Below are positions 8,015 through 14,602 of a stretch of DNA of 23,013 nucleotides, piece after piece; positions within the stretch are counted from its first letter, which is position 1; every line of letters starts with the position of its first letter. Position numbers and translations under genes: made by a program. Source of the stretch: Dehalococcoidia bacterium (lineage in GTDB: Bacteria; Chloroflexota; Dehalococcoidia; Dehalococcoidales; JAUXAE01); NCBI GenBank assembly GCA_030665535.1, contig DAOUZU010000007.1, positions 1-23,013 on the forward strand, given 5' to 3'. The notes under the pieces are model-generated. The model saw nothing but the letters and a program-made list of their open reading frames with translations, ran no database searches and was not told the origin of the DNA.

Positions 8015-8044
8015 ATTATAAGCGGATTCGGTGGCTGACTGCAA
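8015..8044 (-). promoter_or_regulatory. Likely promoter for DUF177-rpmF-fabD-fabG
   Basis: On the minus strand a perfect TATAAT (8020-8015) lies 18 bases after TTGCAG (8044-8039), which is a weak -35. Transcription would start near 8008, about 27 bases before the TTG at 7981. The 12-base block around the -10 (GCTTATAATAGG) is identical to the one in the acyl-CoA dehydrogenase promoter. Confidence 0.6.
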
Positions 8045-8058
8045 ACTCAGGCCGGACT

Positions 8059-9207
8059 CTAGAAGGACTTCTTCTTGCGCAGCTCGGAGGCGATGACGTT
8101 GCGCAGTACCTGGTTGGTGCCCTCGTAAATCTGCGTTATCTTGGCGTCCCGCATCATCTTCTCTATGGGGTAATCACGCATATAACCAACGCCGCCGAAT
8201 ATCTGGAGGGCGTCGGTGGTGACCTTCATGGCCACGTCGGAGGCGAAGACCTTGGACATGGCCGATTCCATATTGACGCTGACACCGGCATCGACAGACC
8301 TGGCGGCAGCGTAGACCAGTGCCCGGGCCGCTTCAATATCCATAGCCATATTGGCCAGCATATGCTGCACCGCCTGGAAGGAGATGATGGGGTGGTCGAA
8401 CTGGACGCGCTCCTTGGCGTACCCCACGGCCGCCTCCAGTGCCCCCTGAGCCAGGCCCAGCGCCTGGGCGCCAATGCCGGGGCGGGAGAGCTCAAAGAGG
8501 CGCATCGCCTGGGCGAAGCCCATACCCTCCCGGCCGATAAGGTTCTCGGCGGGGACGAAGCAGTCCTCAAATATCAGTTCTCTGGTGGAAGAGCAACGGA
8601 TGCCCATCTTCTTCTCTTTACGGCCAAAGGTGAAGCCGGGGGTGTCCTTCTCCACCAGGATGGCGCTGGCGCCGCGGATGCCCCTTTCCTTATTGGTTAG
8701 GGCGATGACGGTGTACAGGCTGGCCTCGCCGCCGTTGGTGATGAAGCACTTGGTGCCGTTGAGGACATAGCCGCCGTCAACCGGCGTGGCCGTCGTCTTG
8801 ATGCCGCCGGCGTCGCTGCCGGCAGTTTCCTCAGTAAGGGCGAAGGCGGTCAGGATGTCGCCGCGGGCGATGCCGGGCAGAAACTTCTGCTTCTGCTCTT
8901 CGCTGCCGTAGCCCACCAGAGTGAATGTGCCCAGCGAGTTTACGGCATAGCTGACGGCCACCCCGCTGCAGACCCGGCTAAGCTCCTCGACAACGACACA
9001 GAGATCCATACAGCCGCCGCCCAGACCGCCGTACTTCTCTGGCAGGTACACGCCTAAAAGGTCGGTATCGCCCAGGGCCTTCATTATCTCCCAGGGGAAC
9101 TCCTCTTTCTCATCCAGCCGGGCCCTTACCGGCAGTATCTTTTCCTCAGCGATAGTGCGGGTCATTTGTTTAACCGTCTGCTGCAGCTCGGTAAGAAAAT
9201 ACTCCAA
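8059..9207 (-). CDS. Acyl-CoA dehydrogenase
   Basis: A 382-residue FAD enzyme that introduces the alpha,beta double bond in acyl-CoA and passes electrons to ETF. The flavin motif ALTEETAGSD is at 123-132, and the arrangement is standard: helical N-domain, beta middle domain, helical C-domain. The catalytic base is Glu362 in IYEGTNQVLR, the position used by short- and medium-chain enzymes, including butyryl-CoA dehydrogenases. Chain length or branched specificity cannot be assigned. The start is TTG at 9205-9207, with AGGAGG about 8 bases upstream. It has its own promoter and a 95-base leader, and diverges from the RAM-domain gene. It ends 15 bases before the DUF177 upstream region. Context does not show ETF or other beta-oxidation genes nearby. 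Confidence 0.95.
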   Translation of the reverse strand: MEYFLTELQQTVKQMTRTIAEEKILPVRARLDEKEEFPWEIMKALGDTDLLGVYLPEKYGGLGGGCMDLCVVVEELSRVCSGVAVSYAVNSLGTFTLVGYGSEEQKQKFLPGIARGDILTAFALTEETAGSDAGGIKTTATPVDGGYVLNGTKCFITNGGEASLYTVIALTNKERGIRGASAILVEKDTPGFTFGRKEKKMGIRCSSTRELIFEDCFVPAENLIGREGMGFAQAMRLFELSRPGIGAQALGLAQGALEAAVGYAKERVQFDHPIISFQAVQHMLANMAMDIEAARALVYAAARSVDAGVSVNMESAMSKVFASDVAMKVTTDALQIFGGVGYMRDYPIEKMMRDAKITQIYEGTNQVLRNVIASELRKKKSF

Positions 9208-9236
9208 AGCAGCCCCTCCTTCTCCTTAATAAAGTT

Positions 9237-9263
9237 AGTGCCGTAATTTCCGTTAGCGGCACT
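9237..9263 (-). other. Hairpin in the acyl-CoA dehydrogenase leader
   Basis: The transcribed leader contains 7-base perfect arms (AGTGCCG / CGGCACT) around a 13-base loop, with a further TAA/TTA pairing inside. It ends 30 bases before the start codon. It does not cover the ribosome binding site. A role in mRNA stability or leader control is possible but unproven. Confidence 0.4.
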
Positions 9264-9308
9264 CTGAGACAAGGCGAAAATATATCTGAATGCTGTTTAA
9301 GAACGCCT

Positions 9309-9339
9309 ATTATAAGCCGAGCTTGTCACCAGGTGTCAA
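9309..9339 (-). promoter_or_regulatory. Sigma70 promoter for the acyl-CoA dehydrogenase gene
   Basis: On the minus strand, a perfect TTGACA (9339-9334) and a perfect TATAAT (9314-9309) are 19 bases apart. Transcription would start near 9302, leaving a 95-base leader. The -35 is embedded in one arm of a dyad (9322-9340), so regulation is expected. Confidence 0.75.
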
Positions 9340-9340
9340 G
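9322..9340. promoter_or_regulatory. Candidate operator over the acyl-CoA dehydrogenase -35
   Basis: A 19-base dyad has half-sites TTGTCACC (9323-9330) and GGTGTCAA (9332-9339) around a single central A, with C and G flanks also pairing. Only the symmetric T/T position does not pair. It covers the minus-strand -35 box. The half-site TTGNCACC recurs in the dyad over the divergent promoter. The binding protein is unknown. Confidence 0.55.
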
Positions 9341-9359
9341 AGACCGCTTCCCCCTAATG

Positions 9360-9392
9360 TTAATAGTCAACCTCGCTTGACTCGCGTATTAA
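9360..9392. repeat. Interrupted inverted repeat between the divergent promoters
   Basis: Outer arms TTAATA (9360-9365) and TATTAA (9387-9392) and inner arms GTCAA (9366-9370) and TTGAC (9377-9381) surround CCTCGC. The right side carries 5 extra bases (TCGCG), so the symmetry is imperfect. It sits just upstream of the plus-strand -35 and could bind an activator. Confidence 0.4.
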
Positions 9393-9407
9393 ACCGTGAA
9401 GGAGGCA

Positions 9408-9436
9408 TTGACACCGGGCCGGTGGCAAACTATAAT
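9408..9436 (+). promoter_or_regulatory. Consensus sigma70 promoter with an overlapping dyad, for the RAM-domain gene
   Basis: TTGACA (9408-9413) and TATAAT (9431-9436) match consensus at all 12 positions with the ideal 17-base spacer. The spacer holds a perfect palindrome CACCGG-G-CCGGTG (9412-9424). The symmetry extends to half-sites TTGACACC (9408-9415) and GGTGGCAA (9421-9428). A full-strength promoter covered by an operator-like dyad suggests repression. Transcription would start near 9443, about 43 bases before the ATG. Confidence 0.85.
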
Positions 9437-9485
9437 CAGTCCGTTCTTTCACTGGCAACCCTTGGTCTAATAAGGGGGTAGTTAT

Positions 9486-9716
9486 ATGGCAGCCAAATCC
9501 TTTGTTTTAATTGAGACGGCGGTGGGCAAGAACAGGGAAGTACTGGCCGCGCTGGGTAAACTGAAGGGCATGGAGTCTGTTAACACGGTCACCGGGCCTT
9601 ATGATATCATCGCCGTGGTGGTGCGTGAGACGCTCTCCGACATCGGCGACCTGGTGACCAGCAAAATCCACACCGTAGACGGCGTAACGCGCACCGTTAC
9701 CTGCCTGGTAATCTAG
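9486..9716 (+). CDS. Stand-alone Lrp/AsnC ligand-binding (RAM) domain protein
   Basis: A 76-residue protein consisting only of the alpha-beta RAM domain found at the C-terminus of Lrp/AsnC regulators. The pattern is FVLIETAVGKNREVLAAL, then TGPYDIIAVV, then GVTRTVTCLVI. There is no helix-turn-helix, so it cannot bind DNA alone by the usual route. Such proteins form oligomers that bind amino acids or other small ligands. ATG 9486-9488 is preceded by AAGGGGG about 8 bases upstream. It has an exact-consensus promoter and diverges from the acyl-CoA dehydrogenase gene. It converges on argS with a single base between the two stops. It may sense a metabolite or modulate another Lrp-type regulator encoded elsewhere. 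Confidence 0.9.
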   Translation: MAAKSFVLIETAVGKNREVLAALGKLKGMESVNTVTGPYDIIAVVVRETLSDIGDLVTSKIHTVDGVTRTVTCLVI

Positions 9717-9717
9717 G

Positions 9718-11394
9718 TCACATAGTATCCGGCGCCGTCATCCCCATCAGGTGAAGGCAGCGGGAAAGAGCGATCTTGGCGGCCACCACCAGCTTAAGCC
9801 GCGCCTTGCTGAGCCCGGCATCGTCCCTGGAGATGACGCGGCACTGTTTGTAGAAGCTGTGAAACATCGTGGCCAGTTCTTGGGCGTAGTAGGCTAATTG
9901 GTGCGGGCCCAGACTTTTAGCGGCCATCTCCACCACCTCCGGCAGCAGCAGCATCTTGCGGATAAGGCTCTGCTCCGGCTCGCTGGTAAGCAGTGACACA
10001 TCGCCATCAGCGTAGTCTATCTTTCTCTCCGCGGCCAGCGTGAGTATGCTGGCGATACGGGCATGGGCGTACTGGACGTAGTAGACCGGGTTCTCCGCAG
10101 ATTCTTTCTTGGCCAGCTCCATATCAAAGTCCATCTGGCTGTCTGCGGAGCGGGCCAGGAAGAAGAAACGGCTGACATCGGCGCCCACCTCATCCACGAC
10201 CTCGCTTAAGGTGATGATATCTCCGCTGCGCTTGGAGATGCGCACCAGCTCACCGCCGCGGCGCAGGGTAACCATCTGGGAGATAATCACTTTAAGTCGC
10301 TCCGGGTCAATACCCATAGCGCCGACCACTGCCTTCATCCGGGAGACATGACCCTGATGGTCGGCCCCCCAGATGTTGATTACCTGGTCAAACTTGCGCT
10401 CAACGAACTTGTTGTAGTGGTAGGCGATATCGGTGGCGAAGTATGTCGGTGAGCCGTCGGAGCGCACCACCACGTTGTCCTTGTTCTCCCCCAGGGCGGT
10501 GGAAACAAACCAGGTGGCCGTCTCCTTTTCGGCTATGTAGCCGCCTTCCTTGAGCAGGGTCATGGCCGTATCGTACTGGCCATTTTTAAACAGGGAGCGC
10601 TCACTGAACCAGGTGTCGAAGGTCACCCCCAACCGCTCAAGATCGGTCTTTATCTGGCCAATCATTTTCTTGAGGCCAACCTCGCCGAGCCGATCTATCG
10701 CCTCCACCTCCGGCAGCCTGGAGTATTTATCACCATCCTCGGCTATTATCGCCTGCGCCAAGTCGGCCATATAGCCGCCGAAGTAGCCGTTGGCGGGCAG
10801 TTCGGCATCCACGCCCAGGGCTTGCTGGTAGCGGGTGTAGAGGGAGTGCTTGAAGGCTTCTATCTGGCTGCCGGCGTTGTTAATATAGTACTCCGTCTCC
10901 ACGGCAAAGCCGGCGGCCGAAAGGATATTGGCCAGGGCGCTGCCCAGGATTGCGCCGCGGCCGTGGCCCACATGCAGCGGCCCGGTGGGGTTGACGCTGA
11001 CGAACTCAATCTGTACCCGGCGGCCCTTGCCCAGGTCTACATTGCCGAAGGTCTCCGCCGAGGCCAGTACCTCCTCCACCTGGCGGCTGAGCCAGTCGCT
11101 GTCCAGGGTGAAGTTGATGAAGCCCGGCGGCGCTACCGCCACTGAAACAATGGCGGGGTCGGCGGGGATGAACTTCCGGATGACGCCGGCTATGTCCAGC
11201 GGCTTGAGCCTGGTGGCCCGGGCCAGCTTAAGCGGAAGGCTGGAGGCATAGTCGCCGTGCTCCGGTTTCTGGGGGTGCTCCAGGGCTACATCCGGCAGGG
11301 TGACAGCCGGCAACTTACCGGCGGCCTGGGCCTTGGCCGCCGCTTCGGTGAGAAGGCCGATAATCTTGTGTCTTAATGCCAATATGCCGCTCAA
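9718..11394 (-). CDS. argS: Arginyl-tRNA synthetase
   Basis: A class I synthetase of 558 residues from the chosen start; it charges tRNA-Arg. The N-terminal additional domain (about 1-110) precedes the catalytic domain with the HIGH-type HVGH at 141-144 after VSVNPTGPL. An ISKRSG stretch stands where KMSK-type residues lie; many ArgS proteins have a degenerate KMSK. A C-terminal DALR anticodon-binding domain follows, ending in HLMGMTAPDTM. I chose TTG at 11392-11394, because the frame opens at a TTG (11436) that lies at the likely promoter -10 itself. TTG 11382 is another option. It ends in TGA one base from the convergent RAM gene. Confidence 0.94.
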   Translation of the reverse strand: MSGILALRHKIIGLLTEAAAKAQAAGKLPAVTLPDVALEHPQKPEHGDYASSLPLKLARATRLKPLDIAGVIRKFIPADPAIVSVAVAPPGFINFTLDSDWLSRQVEEVLASAETFGNVDLGKGRRVQIEFVSVNPTGPLHVGHGRGAILGSALANILSAAGFAVETEYYINNAGSQIEAFKHSLYTRYQQALGVDAELPANGYFGGYMADLAQAIIAEDGDKYSRLPEVEAIDRLGEVGLKKMIGQIKTDLERLGVTFDTWFSERSLFKNGQYDTAMTLLKEGGYIAEKETATWFVSTALGENKDNVVVRSDGSPTYFATDIAYHYNKFVERKFDQVINIWGADHQGHVSRMKAVVGAMGIDPERLKVIISQMVTLRRGGELVRISKRSGDIITLSEVVDEVGADVSRFFFLARSADSQMDFDMELAKKESAENPVYYVQYAHARIASILTLAAERKIDYADGDVSLLTSEPEQSLIRKMLLLPEVVEMAAKSLGPHQLAYYAQELATMFHSFYKQCRVISRDDAGLSKARLKLVVAAKIALSRCLHLMGMTAPDTM

Positions 11395-11424
11395 ATACCG
11401 TTCCCGCTTGAATTCAATGGCCGA

Positions 11425-11433
11425 ATTATAGCA
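11425..11433 (-). promoter_or_regulatory. Extended -10 promoter element for argS
   Basis: TGCTATAAT on the minus strand (11433-11425) combines a perfect -10 with the TGN extension. No good -35 is present 16-18 bases upstream, which is acceptable for an extended -10. The same 9-mer occurs in the radical SAM promoter. It lies about 30 bases upstream of the TTG at 11394 and sits inside the longer argS frame, arguing against the start at 11436. Confidence 0.6.
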
Positions 11434-11479
11434 CAAAGAGGGATTTCAGGGGGCAAACTGCCCCGCTTCATTCCTTGTC

Positions 11480-12087
11480 TCAGAGCTTGCCGGGATTGAT
11501 GACGACCAGCTGATCGTCGACAGAGGTGGGCTGGCCGCGGCCATCGCGGTTTGAGGTGAGCACATAGAGCAGGCCGTCCGGGCCAAACTTAATCCTGCCG
11601 CCGTTGTGGTTGGAGGCTCCGGGGATGCCGTCAATGATGACGACAGGGCCGATCAGGGAAAGCCCCTGCATGTATAGCGCACTACCCGGTTGGCCAGACC
11701 GCCATCGTCATGGTAGGTAAGGTAAACGTAGATGTAGCCGTTTTGGGAAAAACCGGGGTGGACGGATATACCCAGCAGGCCGCCCTCGGCGCTGGCGGCG
11801 ACATCGCTTACCGTAAGCAGCGGCTCGGCCTGCAGCTCTCCGTTGGAGTCAATATACCTTATCCGGCCGGGGGCGCTCGGTCAGGACTATGCCGCCATCG
11901 GGCAGGAAGTCCAGCGCCCAGGGTATTTCCAGGTTGCTAACCAGTGAAAAGGCCAGTGGCGCATTGTCGCTGTCGGTCTGTGACAGGCCCGTCAGCCAGT
12001 CGTCCAGGAAGAAGTACCAGACCGCAGCCGCCGCGCCGATAATGCCGACACAATAGTAATCAGGATGATAATGGCTTTGGCATTCAT
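11480..12087 (-). pseudogene. Decayed PQQ-dependent sugar dehydrogenase (GSDH/YliI family)
   Basis: This fills the 685-base space between argS and recG. Read across three frames, it gives about 200 residues: an N-terminal hydrophobic anchor (from ATG 12087), LEIPWALDFLPDGGIVLTERP, GRIRYIDSNGELQAEPLL, EGGLLGISVHPGF, ANRVVRY, then VIIDGIPGASNHNGGRIKFGPDG and LYVLTSNRDGRG. These are successive motifs of soluble aldose-sugar dehydrogenases, which are six-bladed propellers of about 370-400 residues. Single-base shifts lie near 12047-12051 (one base lost), at the G5 run 11869-11873 (one gained) and near 11669-11676 (one lost). The family's middle third is missing: FGPDGLLYV runs straight into the C-terminal TSNRDGRG motif. 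A functional protein is not possible. The reading is mine by hand translation. Confidence 0.85.
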
Positions 12088-12121
12088 CTTGGAGAGTGTA
12101 CCACCTCTGACCGTTAGCTGG

Positions 12122-14296
12122 CTAGCTTATCTCGGTGGCCTGGGGCCAGACACGGGCCAGTTCTTTTGCCAGGGGGTGGTGACCGGCCTTACCGAGGTCG
12201 GGGTCGGCGGCGAATATATTCAAGGCTTCGCTCCGGGCCAGCTCCAGCAGGGCGATATCGGAAAGCCGGGCCATGCGCAGGTCGGGCTGGCCGCTCTGGC
12301 GCGTACCGAAGAACTCACCGGGGCCGCGCAGCTTGAGGTCTTCTTCGGCTAGGGCGAAGCCGTCCTGAACGCTTTCTATAACGTCCAGCCGCTGCTTGCC
12401 TACCTCTGAAAGAACCTCTGAAAGCAGCATGCAATAGCTCTGCTCTTCACCCCTGCCCACCCGGCCGCGGAACTGGTGCAATTGGGAAAGGCCGAAGCGG
12501 TCGGCGCTCTCTATCAGCATCACGGTGGCGTTGGGCACGTCTATACCCACCTCCACCACGGGGGTGGATACCAGGATATCGAGCCGGCGGCCGTGGAAGT
12601 GGCGCATGACTTCGTCCTTTTCCTTGGCGGACATCCGGCCGTGAATTAACCCCAGCCTTAGCTCGGCGAAGACCTCCCGTGACAGGCTCTCATACTCGGC
12701 TACGGCGGCTCGGGCGACGATGGCCTCCGATTCCTCCACCAGCGGGCAGATGATGAAGGCCTGGCGGCCGCCGGCTATCTGTTTCTTGAGGAAGGCGTAA
12801 GCGCTCTGCCGCTGCTGCGGCTTAAGCCATTTGGTTTTAATGGGCTGCCGGCCGGGGGGTAGTTCGTCTATAACAGAGAGGTCAAGGTCACCGTACAGGG
12901 TCAGCGCCAGGGTGCGCGGGATGGGGGTGGCCGTCATCACCAGCATGTGGGGGTTGTGTCCCTTCTGGCGGAGGGCCGAGCGCTGGCCGACGCCGAAGCG
13001 GTGCTGTTCATCAATCACGGCCAGGGCCAACCGCTTGAAGGTCACCCCCTTCTGGATGAGGGCGTGGGTGCCGATGACAATGTCTATTTCCCCCGCCTTG
13101 ATACGCTTTTTAAGCTCCTTCTTCACGGCCGCCTTGCTATCGCCCAGCAGCAGGGCCAGCGTGAAGGGGCGCTTAAGGAGGCCGGAGTAGCTCTTCAGAT
13201 AGCCGTCTGCCGTCTCCTCCGTGGCGGCCAGAGACAGCAGCTTGCCGATGCTGGCGAAGTGCTGCTCGGCCAGTATCTCGGTGGGGGCCATCAGGGAAGC
13301 CTGACAACCGTTGGCCGCCGCCATCAGCAGGGCGGCGGTGGCTACCACTGTCTTGCCGCTGCCCACCTCCCCCTGAAGCAGCCGGGACATCGGCACAGCC
13401 TTTCCCAGGTCGGCCATAATCTCCGCCGTTACCTTGCGCTGCGCTTCGGTGAGTTCAAAGGGCACCGCCTTGAAAAAGGTTTCCAGGATGGCTGTGTCAA
13501 TGGCAAGGGGGCTGGTCGGCTGGTCTTGCTGCCAGTTTCGCTTCCGGCGCAATACGCCCAACTGGAGGAGGACAAGCTCGTCAAAGGCCAGGCGAAGCCT
13601 GGCCTGCCCCTTCATCCCCTCGTCTTCGGGGAAGTGGGCCTGGCTTATGGCCTGGGGTAGCTCCAGCAGCCGGAGCCGGGCTATCATCTCCGGAGGCAGA
13701 AAGTCCGCCACCTGTCCGGCCCGGCTATCGACCAACTCTTTCATCAGTTTCCTTACCTGACGCGGTCTCAAGCCAGCCGTCAGGTGGTAGACAGGCACCA
13801 GCCGCCCGGTGTGGATAAGCTCCTTTTCCTCCAGTATTTCCCACTCCGGGGACTCAAAGACGGGCCGTCCATTGAAAAGGCCCACCCGGCCGCTTAAGAC
13901 TATCCGCTTGTTGGTAGTCAACTGCTTGGCCAGGTAGGGATTGCTGAACCAGACGGCGCGGACATTGCCCGTCTCGTCACCGACGATAACCTCCGTGGAG
14001 CGCCGCCGGCCCAGCATGACCTGGCGCGCCTGCCACACGTTGGCGATGATGGTTTCCTCGTCCCCTTCGGTTAGTTGGGATATGGTCTTTAGGCGGCTGT
14101 AGTCCAGGTGACGGCGGGGGAAGAAATAGAGCAGGTCCCGGATGGTGTTGACATCCAGCTTGGCGAACTTGGCTGCTAAACTAGTGCTGATACCCTTTAG
14201 CTGGGTTATGGGCTGGTCGAGGGAGGTAGCGGCTAAGGGCCGGGTCGCCGTGGGCTTCGCCGCCGTACGGCTGGTTTTCTTGACGGCTGTTTCTGG
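12122..14296 (-). CDS. recG: ATP-dependent DNA helicase RecG, main part downstream of an in-frame TAG
   Basis: RecG is a branch-migration helicase that reverses stalled replication forks. Here 724 codons cover the wedge domain (LKGISTSLAAKFAKLDVNTIRD, LLYFFPRRHLDYS), the OB region (TIIANVWQARQVMLG, VIVGDETG), Walker A GEVGSGKT (13372-13349), DEQH (13012-13001), TATPIPRTL, RGRVGRG, and the C-terminal RQSGQPDLRMARL. The frame joins directly to the 93-residue frame upstream through a TAG at 14297-14299. After that stop the first ATG/GTG/TTG is GTG at 14036-14038, which falls inside the wedge and would remove essential residues. So this part has no credible start of its own. Either the TAG is a mutation or error, or it is read through. 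It ends in TAG. Confidence 0.85.
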   Translation of the reverse strand, partial: PETAVKKTSRTAAKPTATRPLAATSLDQPITQLKGISTSLAAKFAKLDVNTIRDLLYFFPRRHLDYSRLKTISQLTEGDEETIIANVWQARQVMLGRRRSTEVIVGDETGNVRAVWFSNPYLAKQLTTNKRIVLSGRVGLFNGRPVFESPEWEILEEKELIHTGRLVPVYHLTAGLRPRQVRKLMKELVDSRAGQVADFLPPEMIARLRLLELPQAISQAHFPEDEGMKGQARLRLAFDELVLLQLGVLRRKRNWQQDQPTSPLAIDTAILETFFKAVPFELTEAQRKVTAEIMADLGKAVPMSRLLQGEVGSGKTVVATAALLMAAANGCQASLMAPTEILAEQHFASIGKLLSLAATEETADGYLKSYSGLLKRPFTLALLLGDSKAAVKKELKKRIKAGEIDIVIGTHALIQKGVTFKRLALAVIDEQHRFGVGQRSALRQKGHNPHMLVMTATPIPRTLALTLYGDLDLSVIDELPPGRQPIKTKWLKPQQRQSAYAFLKKQIAGGRQAFIICPLVEESEAIVARAAVAEYESLSREVFAELRLGLIHGRMSAKEKDEVMRHFHGRRLDILVSTPVVEVGIDVPNATVMLIESADRFGLSQLHQFRGRVGRGEEQSYCMLLSEVLSEVGKQRLDVIESVQDGFALAEEDLKLRGPGEFFGTRQSGQPDLRMARLSDIALLELARSEALNIFAADPDLGKAGHHPLAKELARVWPQATEIS

Positions 14297-14578
14297 CTAA
14301 CTCTTCTTTTTCCCCGGCGGGGGTAGCCCGGCCCCGGAGATGAAATCCAGCACCCGGGTGGCCCACTCCCGGCGCTGCTCAGGGGTCATCAGGGCGTAGT
14401 TTGCCTTGTCTAGGCCCAGTTCTTTGAAGTGCCGCAGTCGCTGGCGGCTGGTGATGGCGGCGGCTACTTCAGCTGCCCACCTGACCAGGAACCTGTCCAG
14501 GCCACCGAATACAGCCGTATCCTGGTAGCCCTTGCGGGCCTCAAGCTCCAGAACCTTGCGTAGCGGATCGGCGTTCAT
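14297..14578 (-). CDS. recG: N-terminal segment of RecG, ending in TAG
   Basis: This 93-residue segment begins MNADPLRKVLELEARKGYQD and includes FGGLDRFLVRW and LTPEQRREWATRVLDF-like helical sequence. It matches my recollection of the N-terminal helical extension of long RecG proteins (about 800 residues), including Dehalococcoides RecG. It ends in a lysine-rich linker (PPPGKKKS) and a TAG, after which the same frame continues into the RecG wedge. ATG 14576-14578 follows the DegV stop by 24 bases, and the ribosome binding site (AAGGCG) is weak. Together with the downstream part it would make one 818-codon gene. If the stop is real, this fragment is not known to have a separate activity. Confidence 0.75.
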   Translation of the reverse strand: MNADPLRKVLELEARKGYQDTAVFGGLDRFLVRWAAEVAAAITSRQRLRHFKELGLDKANYALMTPEQRREWATRVLDFISGAGLPPPGKKKS

Positions 14579-14602
14579 GCGTAGATCTTCGCCTTTGGCG
14601 GC

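Noticed and set aside
9290..9481. 63-codon plus-strand frame upstream of the RAM gene
   Set aside because: It runs through both promoters and their dyads and has no protein-like features.
14297..14299. General reassignment of TAG as a sense codon
   Set aside because: TAG ends at least mfd, acpP, nusB, fabG, rpmF, the acyl-CoA dehydrogenase, the RAM gene and the 3' end of recG at their expected lengths.
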